NCBI GenBank assembly: GCA_016700175.1
Contig: CP065003.1
Location: 251,001-315,000, forward strand
Direction of reading: 5' to 3'
DNA: 64,000 nucleotides
Origin: Acidobacteriota bacterium
GTDB taxonomy: Bacteria; Acidobacteriota; Blastocatellia; Pyrinomonadales; Pyrinomonadaceae
Position 1 is the first letter of the stretch; the number at the start of each line of letters is the position of its first letter. Made by a program: the position numbers and the translations under genes. The notes below the pieces were generated by a model that was not told the DNA's origin, searched no databases, and was given only the letters and a program-made list of their open reading frames with translations. This document shows, one piece after another, positions 52,964-63,417 of the stretch.

Positions 52964-53262
52964 GCGAACTAGCCGGACTGGCCTTTTTCGTATTGCTCGC
53001 GGCAGGCGCACTCTTCGGGCTTCGATCGCTCGCAAAGAAGCGGACAAGGACCGAGAGCGAATTTGAAAAGGGCGTTGAGGAGAGCGCGTCGCTGGTCGGC
53101 GCCGGTGTAAAAGCGCTTCAGGGGATTCTCGATCCGGGAGAGAGAAAGGGAAAAGAGGCGATAACGGAGCTCAGACAAGGCAGGTACAAGAAACGAAGCG
53201 GAGCGGACGAGGACGCGGATCGGACCCGCGGTCCCGGAAGCGAGAATAGTTTGGATAACTGA
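52960..53262 (+). CDS. Small membrane-anchored protein between kdsB and pyrG
   Basis: The product has 100 residues. One N-terminal membrane helix (LAGLAFFVLLAAGALFGLRSLA) is followed by a charged, mostly helical tail (TESEFEKGVEESASLVGAGVKALQGILDPGERKGKEAI). The ATG overlaps the kdsB stop and pyrG begins 22 bases later. Not recognised; a scaffold for the Kdo/CTP enzymes at the membrane is only a guess. Confidence 0.78.
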   Translation: MSELAGLAFFVLLAAGALFGLRSLAKKRTRTESEFEKGVEESASLVGAGVKALQGILDPGERKGKEAITELRQGRYKKRSGADEDADRTRGPGSENSLDN

Positions 53263-53284
53263 TCGCCGGATCAGAAGGGGGAAA

Positions 53285-55009
53285 ATGACCGAAAAGCAGA
53301 CCAAATACATATTTGTAACCGGAGGCGTCGTTTCCAGCCTCGGAAAGGGGCTGGCGGCGGCGTCGATCGGCTGCCTTATGGAGTCCCGGGGCGCGAAGGT
53401 TACGTTGATGAAGCTCGATCCGTACATCAACGTCGATCCCGGAACGATGTCGCCATTCCAGCACGGCGAGGTTTTCGTTACCGATGACGGCGCGGAGACG
53501 GACCTTGACCTGGGCCACTACGAGCGGTTCACGAACGCAAAAATGTCGCAGGCGAATAACTGGACAAGCGGCCGTATCTATCTTTCGGTCATTGAAAAGG
53601 AGCGCCGGGGCGACTATCTGGGCAAAACGATCCAGGTCATCCCCCATATCACCGACGAGATCAAGATGGCCATCCGCGAGCTCGCGGACAAGGAAGATTC
53701 GGACATCGTGATATGCGAGATAGGCGGAACGGTGGGCGACATCGAGTCGCTGCCGTTTATGGAAGCCATTCGCCAGATGGGCAACGAGGAGGGCCGCAAC
53801 AACGTGATCTTCGTTCACGTGACGCTCGTGCCGTTCATCGCCGCTGCAGGCGAGTTGAAGACCAAACCGACCCAGCACAGCGTACGCGAACTGCGCGAGA
53901 TCGGTATCGCGCCGGATATTCTCCTGTGCCGGTCCGACCGTCCGCTTCCACTGGAGCTCCGGAAGAAGATCGCTCTGTTCTGCAATGTCGAGGAAGGTGC
54001 CGTTATCTCGGCGCTCGACGTCGGCACGATCTACGAGGTCCCTCTCGCCCTTCACGAACAGGAGCTGGATTCGCTCATCGTAAGGGCGCTTCACCTTGAA
54101 GAGGAATTCCCTCACGCCGAGCTAAAGGATTGGCGCGAACTCGTGTCTACGATCAAGGAGCCCTCTGAAGGCGCCGTGAAGATCGGGATCGTCGGGAAGT
54201 ATGTCGAACTGGAAGATTCGTACAAGTCGCTTCGCGAGGCGCTTACACACGCCGGCGTCGCGAATAACCTGAGAGTAAAGATCGAGTGGCTGGAATCGGA
54301 GAACCTTATGAAAGAAGGTTACGAATCCGATCTGCAGGATTTCGACGCGATCCTTGTGCCCGGCGGATTCGGGAAGCGGGGCGTTCCGGGGATGATCCGG
54401 GCGATCAAGTACGCCAGGCAGTCGCGGACTCCGTACTTCGGTATCTGCCTCGGAATGCAGACCGCCTGCATCGAGTACGCGAGAAACGTCTGCGGCATCA
54501 CGGACGCGGATTCCACCGAGTTCAACGAGAATACGCCGCATCCTGTGATCTTCAAGCTGCGCGACCTTGTCGACGTTGAGGAGCTCGGCGGTACGATGAG
54601 GCTCGGGGCCTGGGACTGCGAGCTTAAGGAAGACTCGCTCGCACGCGAGATCTACGGCGACGTGCCGAAGATCTCGGAAAGACACCGCCATCGATTCGAG
54701 TTCAATCCCGAGTATCGTGACGAACTTGAAAGGCACGGCCTCGTATTCAGCGGCATCTCGCCGAATCGAAAGTTCGTGGAGATGATCGAACTGCCGCGCG
54801 ATGTCCATCCGTTCTTCGTCGCGTGCCAGTTCCATCCGGAATACAAGTCGAAGCCGCTCAAGGTTCATCCTCTGTTCGATAACTTCGTTCGTGCGGCGTG
54901 GCAGAACCGTATGGACAGCGAAAACCTCAATGTTGAAGAGACTGAAGAGTCGGTCGCGATCAAGGAGCCGTCCGAATCGCAGACCGCCGCAGTTTCGTCG
55001 GAAGAATAG
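53285..55009 (+). CDS. pyrG: CTP synthase
   Basis: The product has 574 residues. The amidoligase domain begins KYIFVTGGVVSSLGKG, with the UTP/ATP sites LDPYINVDPGTMSPFQHGEV and CEIGGTVGDIES. The glutaminase domain carries Cys388 (YFGICLGMQ) and the C-terminal His-Glu pair (CQFHPEYKSKP). It makes CTP for KdsB and nucleic acids. GGGGGAAA precedes the ATG. A strong terminator follows. Confidence 0.97.
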   Translation: MTEKQTKYIFVTGGVVSSLGKGLAAASIGCLMESRGAKVTLMKLDPYINVDPGTMSPFQHGEVFVTDDGAETDLDLGHYERFTNAKMSQANNWTSGRIYLSVIEKERRGDYLGKTIQVIPHITDEIKMAIRELADKEDSDIVICEIGGTVGDIESLPFMEAIRQMGNEEGRNNVIFVHVTLVPFIAAAGELKTKPTQHSVRELREIGIAPDILLCRSDRPLPLELRKKIALFCNVEEGAVISALDVGTIYEVPLALHEQELDSLIVRALHLEEEFPHAELKDWRELVSTIKEPSEGAVKIGIVGKYVELEDSYKSLREALTHAGVANNLRVKIEWLESENLMKEGYESDLQDFDAILVPGGFGKRGVPGMIRAIKYARQSRTPYFGICLGMQTACIEYARNVCGITDADSTEFNENTPHPVIFKLRDLVDVEELGGTMRLGAWDCELKEDSLAREIYGDVPKISERHRHRFEFNPEYRDELERHGLVFSGISPNRKFVEMIELPRDVHPFFVACQFHPEYKSKPLKVHPLFDNFVRAAWQNRMDSENLNVEETEESVAIKEPSESQTAAVSSEE

Positions 55010-55036
55010 CGAGACCGCACATCGGTCCGTCCGTCG

Positions 55037-55067
55037 GCGCCCCGGTTTTTCCCGGGGCGCTTTTTTT
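55037..55067 (+). terminator. Intrinsic terminator after pyrG
   Basis: GCGCCCCGG (55037-55045) pairs with CCGGGGCGC (55052-55060), followed by seven T. The remaining ~390 bases to the TonB receptor hold no gene; a strong ribosome site (AAGGAGAGGG) lies before that start. Confidence 0.9.
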
Positions 55068-55455
55068 ACGAAATTTCGTCCGCTCAAACGGAGAATTGTA
55101 TTGAAGCCGTTCCACGGTCCCTGACGGCACCCGCCTGCGTCTCAAATGAATCTCAAATCGGCGCGGAAAGACTCGGCAGGTCCCCGCCAAATCCCTCCAA
55201 AAATTCACAACGGTTGCCCCGCGGCGCCCTAAAACCTTTCTCAATATGCCCGACACTTCGGATTTTAGGCGGAGAGCGGAATGATGGTTGCCGATCACCG
55301 AGCGTGGAACCTATTGATAACAGGAGATTTACGAAGTCGGATATCGTCCGTACCGTTGAACGCAAGTTCGACGGATCGGCTCAGATTCAACGACCGGGCG
55401 GAATGGGCCGCCGGTCTCCTCGATCGGTTCCGGATAACAAACAAGGAGAGGGAAT

Positions 55456-58400
55456 ATGAGGAAATTCATCTTTTCCATCGCCGCGATCGGCATCTTCGCT
55501 GCCTCCGTTCTGGCTCAGACCACGACGGGAAGGCTGTTGGGAAACGTCTCGGGGCCTGACGGGCTTTTGCCCGGCGCCACCGTGACGCTCACCGACAACC
55601 AGACCGGCAGGAGCCAAACCACGGTCGCGAACGAAAGCGGTGCTTACAAATTCGAAAACGTGACATTCGGCGTGTATACGGTCAGGATATCGGCTGACGG
55701 TTTCAAGACCTTCGTCGCGAACGACGTCAAGATCGACGCCAACCGCGAATACACGCTGAATCCGACGCTCGAGATAGGCGATGTGAACATCGAGGTCACC
55801 GTCGAGGCCGGCGCGGACCTCGTAAATGCGAGCAACGCCGAACTGAGCACAACCGTGAGCCCTAAACAGGTGCTGGACCTTCCGATAAACGGAAGGAACC
55901 CGCTCGGGCTCTTAAACCTTCAGGCGGGCGTCAATCCGACCTCGAGCTCCATCAACGGACAGCGTTCGTCCTCGGCCAACTATACGAGGGACGGGGTGAA
56001 CGTCCAGGACAACTTCATAAGGACCGGCGGATTCGTCCAGGACCGACCGACGGTCGATGACACCGGCGAGTTCACCGTGGCCACGCAGAACGCGGGCGCC
56101 GAGCTCGGAAACGGCGGTTCAACGCAGGTCCAGCTCGTTACTCCGAGAGGCGGCAGCGACTTTCACGGAGCCGGCTTCATTTACAACCGCAATTCAAGGT
56201 TCGCCGCGAACACTTTCGGAAACAATGCGACGAACACTCCGAGACCGTTCCTGAACAGGAACCAGTTCGGCGGCAAGGTCGGCGGACCGCTGCCGATCCC
56301 CGGCTTCGGGCAGGGAACACCGGCCTTCTTCAAGGACAAGGGATTCTTCTTTGTTGCCTATGAGAGGTTCGTACTTAGGCAGACATCGCCGAATACGAAC
56401 CGTGTGCTTCTGGCCCCGTTCCGAGACGGCTCTTTCAGCTACATAAGAGCAGACAACGGACAGGTTCAGAACGTGAACATTCTGAGCGGGACCGGGCTCG
56501 ATCTTTCGTCTCCGGCCAACGTCGCGCTCTTCGCCGCTGCCGGCGGTACGCTGGGAGTCGATCCGACGATCCAGTCGCGATTCCTTGCACCGACGCCGAC
56601 AAGCGGGAACTCGACTCTTCAGAACTTCCTTTCGACCGGTGCGGCGGTCACTCAGACACTGAACAACAACCAATCGAACAACACGCTCAGGAACTCCCTG
56701 ACGATGAGGTTCGACGTGGACATCAACGACCGGAACAGCGTGTACTTCGTCCACAAGTGGAACGACGACTTCAACGACCGACCGGACGCGGATGCGGGTT
56801 TCGGAACGAGCCCCTTCGCGACCCAGACGGCCACGACGCGTTTCTTCTCCGGCAACTACTCAACCGTGATCGGAAACAGCTTCACGAACTCGTTCACCGC
56901 GGCGTATGTGACGGCCGATCCCTTTTTCAACGAGTCTCCTTCGTTCCCGACGGACTTCCTGATAGGAGGTCTGCCGCTCGGCCTTTCAACGCCCGAACCC
57001 GTGTTCCAGGACCAGGGCCGCGAGACCGAACAGGTGACTTTCCGCAACGACTCTTCGTACACCTTGAAAGACCACACTTTCAGGTTCGGATTTGAGAGCA
57101 ACTTCCAGAATTTCCTCTCGCAAACGAACTTTACCAAGGTGCCGGTCTATACGATCAGCAACACGGGCAACACGAACACTCCGCAGCTTGACCCGGCGCT
57201 TTTCCCGGGAGGCATCAGCGGAACCGACAGGTCCATCGCAAACAGCCTCCGTTACCTGCTTGGCGGCATCGTCGGCGGCGGCACGGTGCAGGCGAACTTC
57301 GTGGACGCGTCCACAGGCCCTGTCATTGGCGCGCCTGCGTTCAAGAAGTACCAGTACGGAGTTCACGGCCTTTATGTCACCGATCAGTGGAGGGTTACTC
57401 CCCAACTGACGTTGAACCTGGGTCTTCGGTGGGACTATCACTCGCCGCTGGAGAACCCCGATCAGGTGTTCCTTGAACCGGATCTGCGAGGTGCAAACTC
57501 GTTCGAGGAAGTAAGGCAAGCCCTGCTCGATCCTACGGGACAGCTCGTGCTTCTCGGTACCAGCGCAGGAAAGCCCGGCCGGTTCACGAAGCCCGATCTC
57601 AACAACTTCGGGCCGGTGCTGGGATTCGCGTATTCGTCGATCGACGGACGCGGTTTCCTCGGAACCATTCTTGGGCGCAACGGCGTGCTGCGAGGCGGGT
57701 TCCGGATGTCCTACATCAACGACGAATACGTGCAGTCGCTCGAGAACGCGGGCGGAGCCAACGACGGGCTGAACTTCACGGTTCCGGCTCTGCAGAACGG
57801 CTCGGCATCGCTGAACGCAAGGTTCAACAACCTTCCGGGATTCACGACCCCTTCGGTTCAGATCCCGTTCAGCTTCGCCGCCGCGAACGCGGCCAACGGT
57901 CTCTTCACGAACACGATCTTTGCCGCGGATCCGAATCTCCAGACCCAGAAGAACATGGAATATAACTTCGGGATCCAGAGGGAACTCGGGTTCGGCACCG
58001 TGGTCGAGCTGAGGTACGTGGGCGGCCAAAGCGACAGTCTTTGGAGAGGTATCGACTTCAACCAGGTCGAAATCAACGCCGGCGGCTTCCTGAACGACTT
58101 CCTCACAGCGAGGAACAACTGCAGGATAGCGATCGACAACTTCAATACGACCAATCCCGGTCAGCCGATCAGGACGATGGACCAGGGCTGCTCAGCGGCT
58201 GAGATGGCGGGATCTGCAATGCTTCCCGGCCAGGCTGCGGTCGGACCCACTGTCGGACCGCTCCTCGGAGCAGGTATCGTCCGCGACTACATCCAGCGCG
58301 GGATCGTCGGCGAGATGGCCCAGCTGTACATCATCAACGGACTCGACGGGTTCGGAGGCGCCAACTTCAGGCCCAATCCGAACGGCGGGAACATCGATCT

Positions 58401-59250
58401 ATTGTTCAACTCGGGCAAGTATCGATACAACGCTCTCCAGTTCGAGATCCGGAAGCGATTCAGCGACGGCCTTTCGTTCCAGGGCAATTACACCTGGCAG
58501 AAGATCCTTGCGGACGTGCCGAACGACACCCAGGCTCGTTTCCAGGCATATCTGGACATCAACGATCCTGGTCTCGAGTATTCGCGTGCGGATTACGATC
58601 GCAAACACACGATCAACATCAACACGAATTACGAGCTTCCGTTCGGAAGAGGCAAGGCGTTCTTCAACCAGGGCGGCATCGTCGACAAGCTGATCGGCGG
58701 ATGGCAGCTGACATCGATCGTCAACATCAGTTCGGGGCCTCCGATATCCATCAAGGACATCAACGGGACCCTGAACCGCACGGGACGCTCGAACCGTCAG
58801 ACGGCCAATTCGTCGCTCAGCCCGAGCGAGATAGACGATCTGATCGGAATCTTCCATCAGAACGGCGTGGTCTATTTCATCGATCCTTCGGTGATAGGAC
58901 CTGACGGCTCGGCGACGAACGGCAACCTCGAAGGGACTCCGAACTCGTTGTTCCCGGGGCAGGTCTTCTTCAGGGCTCAGCCCGGAACGACCGGCCTGCT
59001 TCCGAGGGCGTTCATAGACGGTCCCTGGTATTTCAACTGGGACGCGGGACTCTTGAAGAACATCTCGTTCGGCGAAAGAGTGAGGATCCAGCTTCGAGCT
59101 GAAGCCTTCAACGTGCTGAACACGACGAACTTCCAGATCGCGGAGAACACTGCGACGTTCGATATCGATTCGACGACGTTTGGACAGATACCTCTGGCAA
59201 ACACTTACAGCCCGAGGATCATGCAGTTCGCGTTCAGGATCGAGTTCTAG
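55456..59250 (+). CDS. Oar-like TonB-dependent receptor with carboxypeptidase regulatory-like domain
   Basis: This is a 1264-residue outer-membrane protein. A signal peptide (FIFSIAAIGIFAASVLAQ) is followed by a CarboxypepD_reg domain at ~22-110 (GRLLGNVSGPDGLLPGATVTLTDNQTG, GVYTVRISADGFKTF). The plug-like region (VSPKQVLDLPINGRNPLGLL, NYTRDGVNVQDNFIRTGGF) comes next, then a ~1000-residue barrel ending in FRIEF. This is the Oar/'cna-like' group that dominates acidobacterial outer membranes. The ligand is unknown. It sits between pyrG and kdsA, splitting an otherwise standard Kdo/CTP cluster, with its own ribosome site and terminator. Confidence 0.93.
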   Translation: MRKFIFSIAAIGIFAASVLAQTTTGRLLGNVSGPDGLLPGATVTLTDNQTGRSQTTVANESGAYKFENVTFGVYTVRISADGFKTFVANDVKIDANREYTLNPTLEIGDVNIEVTVEAGADLVNASNAELSTTVSPKQVLDLPINGRNPLGLLNLQAGVNPTSSSINGQRSSSANYTRDGVNVQDNFIRTGGFVQDRPTVDDTGEFTVATQNAGAELGNGGSTQVQLVTPRGGSDFHGAGFIYNRNSRFAANTFGNNATNTPRPFLNRNQFGGKVGGPLPIPGFGQGTPAFFKDKGFFFVAYERFVLRQTSPNTNRVLLAPFRDGSFSYIRADNGQVQNVNILSGTGLDLSSPANVALFAAAGGTLGVDPTIQSRFLAPTPTSGNSTLQNFLSTGAAVTQTLNNNQSNNTLRNSLTMRFDVDINDRNSVYFVHKWNDDFNDRPDADAGFGTSPFATQTATTRFFSGNYSTVIGNSFTNSFTAAYVTADPFFNESPSFPTDFLIGGLPLGLSTPEPVFQDQGRETEQVTFRNDSSYTLKDHTFRFGFESNFQNFLSQTNFTKVPVYTISNTGNTNTPQLDPALFPGGISGTDRSIANSLRYLLGGIVGGGTVQANFVDASTGPVIGAPAFKKYQYGVHGLYVTDQWRVTPQLTLNLGLRWDYHSPLENPDQVFLEPDLRGANSFEEVRQALLDPTGQLVLLGTSAGKPGRFTKPDLNNFGPVLGFAYSSIDGRGFLGTILGRNGVLRGGFRMSYINDEYVQSLENAGGANDGLNFTVPALQNGSASLNARFNNLPGFTTPSVQIPFSFAAANAANGLFTNTIFAADPNLQTQKNMEYNFGIQRELGFGTVVELRYVGGQSDSLWRGIDFNQVEINAGGFLNDFLTARNNCRIAIDNFNTTNPGQPIRTMDQGCSAAEMAGSAMLPGQAAVGPTVGPLLGAGIVRDYIQRGIVGEMAQLYIINGLDGFGGANFRPNPNGGNIDLLFNSGKYRYNALQFEIRKRFSDGLSFQGNYTWQKILADVPNDTQARFQAYLDINDPGLEYSRADYDRKHTININTNYELPFGRGKAFFNQGGIVDKLIGGWQLTSIVNISSGPPISIKDINGTLNRTGRSNRQTANSSLSPSEIDDLIGIFHQNGVVYFIDPSVIGPDGSATNGNLEGTPNSLFPGQVFFRAQPGTTGLLPRAFIDGPWYFNWDAGLLKNISFGERVRIQLRAEAFNVLNTTNFQIAENTATFDIDSTTFGQIPLANTYSPRIMQFAFRIEF

Positions 59251-59304
59251 GTCTATTTTTCCGTGAGGACAATTCACTCCTAAGCAGGTGATGACTCACA
59301 ATTG

Positions 59305-59336
59305 GCCCGCCGGTCGCGAGATCGGCGGGCATTTTT
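59305..59336 (+). terminator. Intrinsic terminator after the TonB receptor
   Basis: GCCCGCCGGTC (59305-59315) pairs with GATCGGCGGGC (59320-59330) with one wobble pair around a GCGA loop, followed by ATTTTT. Confidence 0.88.
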
Positions 59337-59338
59337 AA

Positions 59339-59586
<248 letters not shown>

Positions 59587-59779
59587 GAATAGCGCCATCG
59601 GCGCCTGATGTTAATAGCAACGCGAGGAATGGGATCCCCCGGCTCCGTAGGAGCCAGATGTCTGTAGCACACGAATGCCCCCTGATATCCAAGCCGCTTC
59701 AGCGGCGAGGGATTTGACCGCAAGGCTCACGGCGATTGCCTGGATTAATTGCCAGGACCATCAATATACTCTTCGCTCA

Positions 59780-60007
59780 ATGGCTTTTCTGGTGGGAATT
59801 GTTTGTTTGATCGTTGGAGTGCTCTTCGTTGTATTTCGCGAGCCCATAGGGCAGGCCTGCGATGAATGGGATTCCAAAGCCGCATCAATGATCGTTCCCA
59901 GATTTCTAAGGATTCCCTGGCCCAGCAACGTTTACACAGTTTCGTTTTTCGGTTTCCTGTTCATCGCTGCGGGAATTTATGGGATCTACAAAGCGCTGTT
60001 CGAATAA
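59780..60007 (+). CDS. Small two-helix membrane protein
   Basis: The product has 75 residues with hydrophobic helices at both ends (AFLVGIVCLIVGVLFVVF and VSFFGFLFIAAGIYGIYKAL) and a polar middle containing EWDSKAASMIVPRF. An ATG at 59780 is chosen as the membrane helix starts there. No family is recognised. Base composition (lower GC) differs somewhat from its neighbours. Confidence 0.6.
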   Translation: MAFLVGIVCLIVGVLFVVFREPIGQACDEWDSKAASMIVPRFLRIPWPSNVYTVSFFGFLFIAAGIYGIYKALFE

Positions 60008-60141
60008 GGGTGGAACGTAGGAAGTTCTAATTCGCTTATTCTTCGAGTGCAGCCCTCCCGTACAGTCAGGCTTCCGACACCGTCCACCTAATGCCTTCAA
60101 TTCTTGCACCTCAAATTCAACCGTAGTAAGTTTCAATCTTT

Positions 60142-61008
60142 ATGAGTGAAGTACGTCCTTTCAGTGTCGGAGAAGTAGAATTCGGAGGCCATGACCTGGC
60201 GATCATCGCAGGCCCGTGCGTTGTCGAGTCGAAAGACCACGCCTTCAAAATGGCCGGTTCGATCTCGGAGATCGCGGACCGGGTCGGCATCCGTTTCGTT
60301 TACAAATCTTCCTACGACAAAGCGAACCGCAGCTCGATCGAGAGCTTTCGCGGCAAAGGGATGGATTTCGGGCTCGGGATCCTGCAGGCGGTAAAGGACG
60401 AGTTCAATGTCCCCGTGATCACAGATATCCACGAGCCTCCTCAGGCGGCGGAAGCTGCCGAGGTGGCGGACATTCTCCAGATCCCGGCATTTCTTTGCAG
60501 GCAGACGGACCTTCTGATAGCGGCCGCCAAGACCGGCAAGGCCGTAAATGTGAAGAAAGGGCAGTTCCTGGCGCCCTGGGACGCGAAGAACATCGTCGAT
60601 AAACTGCGAAGCGCAGGAGCGGAGAAGATCCTGCTCACCGAGCGCGGCGCCAGCTTTGGATACAACAACCTTGTCGTAGATATGAGGTCGTTCCCCGTGA
60701 TGAGGAGCTTCGGCGTGCCGGTCGTGTTCGACGCGACGCATTCGCTCCAGCTTCCGGGGGGCCTCGGCAAATCAACCGGAGGGCAGGCCGAATACATAGG
60801 TAACTTTGCGCGTGCGGCGGTGGCCTGCGGTGTCGATGCGGTATTTATGGAAGTCCACGACGATCCCTCGAGAGCGCCGAGCGACGGTCCGAACCAGCTT
60901 CCGCTCGAAAAGCTCGAGCCTCTTCTTATAAAACTGAAGCAGATCCACGCGCTCGTTCGGGATGAGGTTGTCGGGTCAGAAAGCACGGCCGCGGAAACAT
61001 CGGCCTGA
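60142..61008 (+). CDS. kdsA: 3-deoxy-8-phosphooctulonate synthase (Kdo-8-P synthase)
   Basis: The product has 288 residues. Motifs are IIAGPCVVESKDHAFKMA, FVYKSSYDKANRSS, GLGILQAVKDEF, VNVKKGQFLAPWDAKN and FDATHSLQLPGG. It condenses PEP with arabinose-5-phosphate to make Kdo-8-phosphate. The Cys of metal-dependent forms cannot be assigned here; the sequence NVKKGQFLAPWD has no Cys near it, but CVVES does. It belongs with kdsB and kdsC on the same strand. Confidence 0.95.
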   Translation: MSEVRPFSVGEVEFGGHDLAIIAGPCVVESKDHAFKMAGSISEIADRVGIRFVYKSSYDKANRSSIESFRGKGMDFGLGILQAVKDEFNVPVITDIHEPPQAAEAAEVADILQIPAFLCRQTDLLIAAAKTGKAVNVKKGQFLAPWDAKNIVDKLRSAGAEKILLTERGASFGYNNLVVDMRSFPVMRSFGVPVVFDATHSLQLPGGLGKSTGGQAEYIGNFARAAVACGVDAVFMEVHDDPSRAPSDGPNQLPLEKLEPLLIKLKQIHALVRDEVVGSESTAAETSA

Positions 61009-61151
61009 TCATTTCCGGTTTCGGCACTGGCAAAGCACGGGGCGGTTCGGCCATCACAGGGCCGACCTCGAATTTCGAAATGCAATATTAAAATTCGGCT
61101 ACGATCCGGGATCCTGCATTCCGCGACCGCGTCTGGGAACCAACCTTTATA

Positions 61152-63404
61152 ATGATCTCAAGAACTGTATTCTCTCTGGTCCTGCTCTTCTTCATCGCCG
61201 GCGGATCGGCTTCGTTCGTCTATGGGCAGGGCAGGCTCGCTTTGACCTGGGAGGTGGTCAAGTACGACATCACGACGACTTTGCCGGCCGATTTCAGGAC
61301 GGGAAGGGAACTCGACGTCGATGCGACCCTTACCATTAAGAACATTAGCAGGAATCCCGCTTCGACGGTCTCGTTGAGGATCAGCGACCAGGCCGCTGTT
61401 TCTTCGGTCGCTGCCGGCGGTGCGGCCGCCGATTTCAGAAGTTCTCCTGAAACGACATCGGGCGCGCGGCCGCTCCAGCGGACGGTAGTGAGCGTGCCTT
61501 CGGTCGCTCCGGGCGGGAATATCGTCGTCGCAGTCAAGTACAAGCTTGCTGTGAGGGAGAATGACGGCCTTGCCGCGTTGTCCTACGCCGGCTCGCAGTT
61601 CCTTCCATTTTCGTTCTGGTATCCGACACCGACCAGCTGGTTCTACACAGGCGGCGCGGACTTCGCTCCCGTGAAGATCAAGATCAATGGAGGCGGATTG
61701 AGCGCCGGGACCGGGTCGAACGGCTCGTTCGACCTTTCGTTAAACGGTCAGCCTTTCTTTGTGGCGGGACAGTACGAAGAACGTACCGTCAACGGTGTAG
61801 TGATCGCATACCCTCGAAGGGGGACGTCACAGGTCAGCCCGGGCCGCTTGAACCGCCTCGCGGAAATCGCTACCAAGGCCGACGCTTTCATCTCTTCCAG
61901 GCTTGGGAGCTCGCTCGAGGCGCCTCTGAAGATCATATGCGTGAAGCGCGGATCGGGCTTCGCGGATTCCGGCACGATGCTGGTCGATGATTCTGTGCTT
62001 GTCCGCGAGAAGCCGGACTCTTCGGCGGTCCAGACCATCGTCGAGGGGATAGCTAAATCGCATCTTGGCAATGTGATCTCGGTAAGCGGCGACGGATACG
62101 GCGTGATCCGCGAAGGGCTCTCGAGGTTCATCTCGAACGAGTTCATCGAACAGGAGTTCGGCGAGGAGGCCGCCGAAGTGGAACGGCTTCGTCAGAGGGC
62201 CAGCTATGCGACGATCTCCGGCAGGGATGCGCCTCTGAACATCGTTTCGCCTGTCGATGGTTACTTTTTTACCGCTACGGCTAACAAAGGCGCGATCATC
62301 TTTTCGTATCTGGCGTCGCGTTCGGGGGACAGGTTCTACAATGTCATCCGGGAAATGGCGGCCGACAAGCAGCTGTCACTTGCAGAGCTTCGTTCCGCGT
62401 TCCCAGGTGAAAAGGAATATCTCGACTACACTCTGGATCGCGTCACACAGATGAACCTGATGGTCGGACTTCCGGTCAAGGCAAACGGACGTACAAGGTC
62501 TGCCCTCAGGAATATGGGTGAAGTGGATGCACGCGTAGAGGTCGTCGGCACGACTGCAAGCGGCGGGAAGCTCCGCACTCCGGTGACGGTCAAGGCAAAC
62601 GAATTCGGAGAGGTCTACTTCGATTCTGCAGAAGAGGTGGTGCGGGTCGAAGTTGACGCGGCGAAGGTATATCCGCAAACGGACTATACGGACGATGTGG
62701 CCCCAAGAGTTGTGGACGAGCCGGATCCGCTGCTCTTCGTAAAGAGAGAATTCGACCGGCAGAAGTATGCCGAAGCGGAGAAGAACGCAGAAGCGGTCCT
62801 TTCTCAGTACCCCGCCTTTCACGACGTCCGCGTGTTGCTCGCAAGGTCGCAGCTGGCGCTCGGAAAGGTCACCGAAGCGCGATCAAACTTCGAGCAGGTC
62901 CTGGCTCTTGCGCTTCCGAGTCCTCAAAGCATCGCATGGTCCGAGCTCGGGCTTGGCGAGATCGCCTCCAGGACCGGACAGGCCTCTGACGCCGCCGGCC
63001 GGTTTAGGGAAGCGATCGCATCCGACGCAGACTATGGAGCAACCCTCGGAGCGGTTCGGGATCTGATCGCGGCCGGCGGCTCGTCCTCGGTAAGCGAAGA
63101 AGTGAGATCCTATTTCGCTGCATTCGACCGCGCGGTGGTGTCTAACAGCAAAGCGCAGGTCGACGAGATCATAGCCGGAGGCGAGGTGACCAGATTCGCT
63201 TCCAGCGTCGTGGGGCAGGCCCAGCAATGGGCGACGACGGTAAGGTTCGTTCAGGAGATCGACGGAGTCGACATCGTTGTCGGCACTAATGTTCAGCTCA
63301 AGCTTCTTAATCGCGAGGTCGAGACCGGTGTGGCGATGTTCAGATTGTCCAGGACGCCGTCGGGATTGAAGCTGGTCGCCGTCGATGTATTCGAGGTCAG
63401 TTGA
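61152..63404 (+). CDS. Secreted M1-peptidase-like protein lacking the zinc motif, with TPR tail
   Basis: The product has 750 residues, a signal peptide (VFSLVLLFFIAGGSASFVYG), an N-terminal beta domain (TWEVVKYDITTTLPADFRTGRELDVDATLTI) like that of M1 aminopeptidases, and a helical middle. At ~297-322 the sequence VEGIAKSHLGN...VIREGLSRF lines up with the M1 pattern HExxHxxxGN...NEG, but HExxH is replaced by EGIAK, so zinc binding and catalysis should be lost. C-terminal TPRs (~535-630) follow. It lies between kdsA and kdsC with a 13-base gap to kdsC. Probably a periplasmic scaffold. Confidence 0.72.
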   Translation: MISRTVFSLVLLFFIAGGSASFVYGQGRLALTWEVVKYDITTTLPADFRTGRELDVDATLTIKNISRNPASTVSLRISDQAAVSSVAAGGAAADFRSSPETTSGARPLQRTVVSVPSVAPGGNIVVAVKYKLAVRENDGLAALSYAGSQFLPFSFWYPTPTSWFYTGGADFAPVKIKINGGGLSAGTGSNGSFDLSLNGQPFFVAGQYEERTVNGVVIAYPRRGTSQVSPGRLNRLAEIATKADAFISSRLGSSLEAPLKIICVKRGSGFADSGTMLVDDSVLVREKPDSSAVQTIVEGIAKSHLGNVISVSGDGYGVIREGLSRFISNEFIEQEFGEEAAEVERLRQRASYATISGRDAPLNIVSPVDGYFFTATANKGAIIFSYLASRSGDRFYNVIREMAADKQLSLAELRSAFPGEKEYLDYTLDRVTQMNLMVGLPVKANGRTRSALRNMGEVDARVEVVGTTASGGKLRTPVTVKANEFGEVYFDSAEEVVRVEVDAAKVYPQTDYTDDVAPRVVDEPDPLLFVKREFDRQKYAEAEKNAEAVLSQYPAFHDVRVLLARSQLALGKVTEARSNFEQVLALALPSPQSIAWSELGLGEIASRTGQASDAAGRFREAIASDADYGATLGAVRDLIAAGGSSSVSEEVRSYFAAFDRAVVSNSKAQVDEIIAGGEVTRFASSVVGQAQQWATTVRFVQEIDGVDIVVGTNVQLKLLNREVETGVAMFRLSRTPSGLKLVAVDVFEVS

Positions 63405-63417
63405 GCGGAGCGGAGCG

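Noticed and set aside
55068..55455. Small gene upstream of the TonB receptor
   Set aside because: Short frames on both strands lack ribosome sites and family resemblance; the region looks like a leader.
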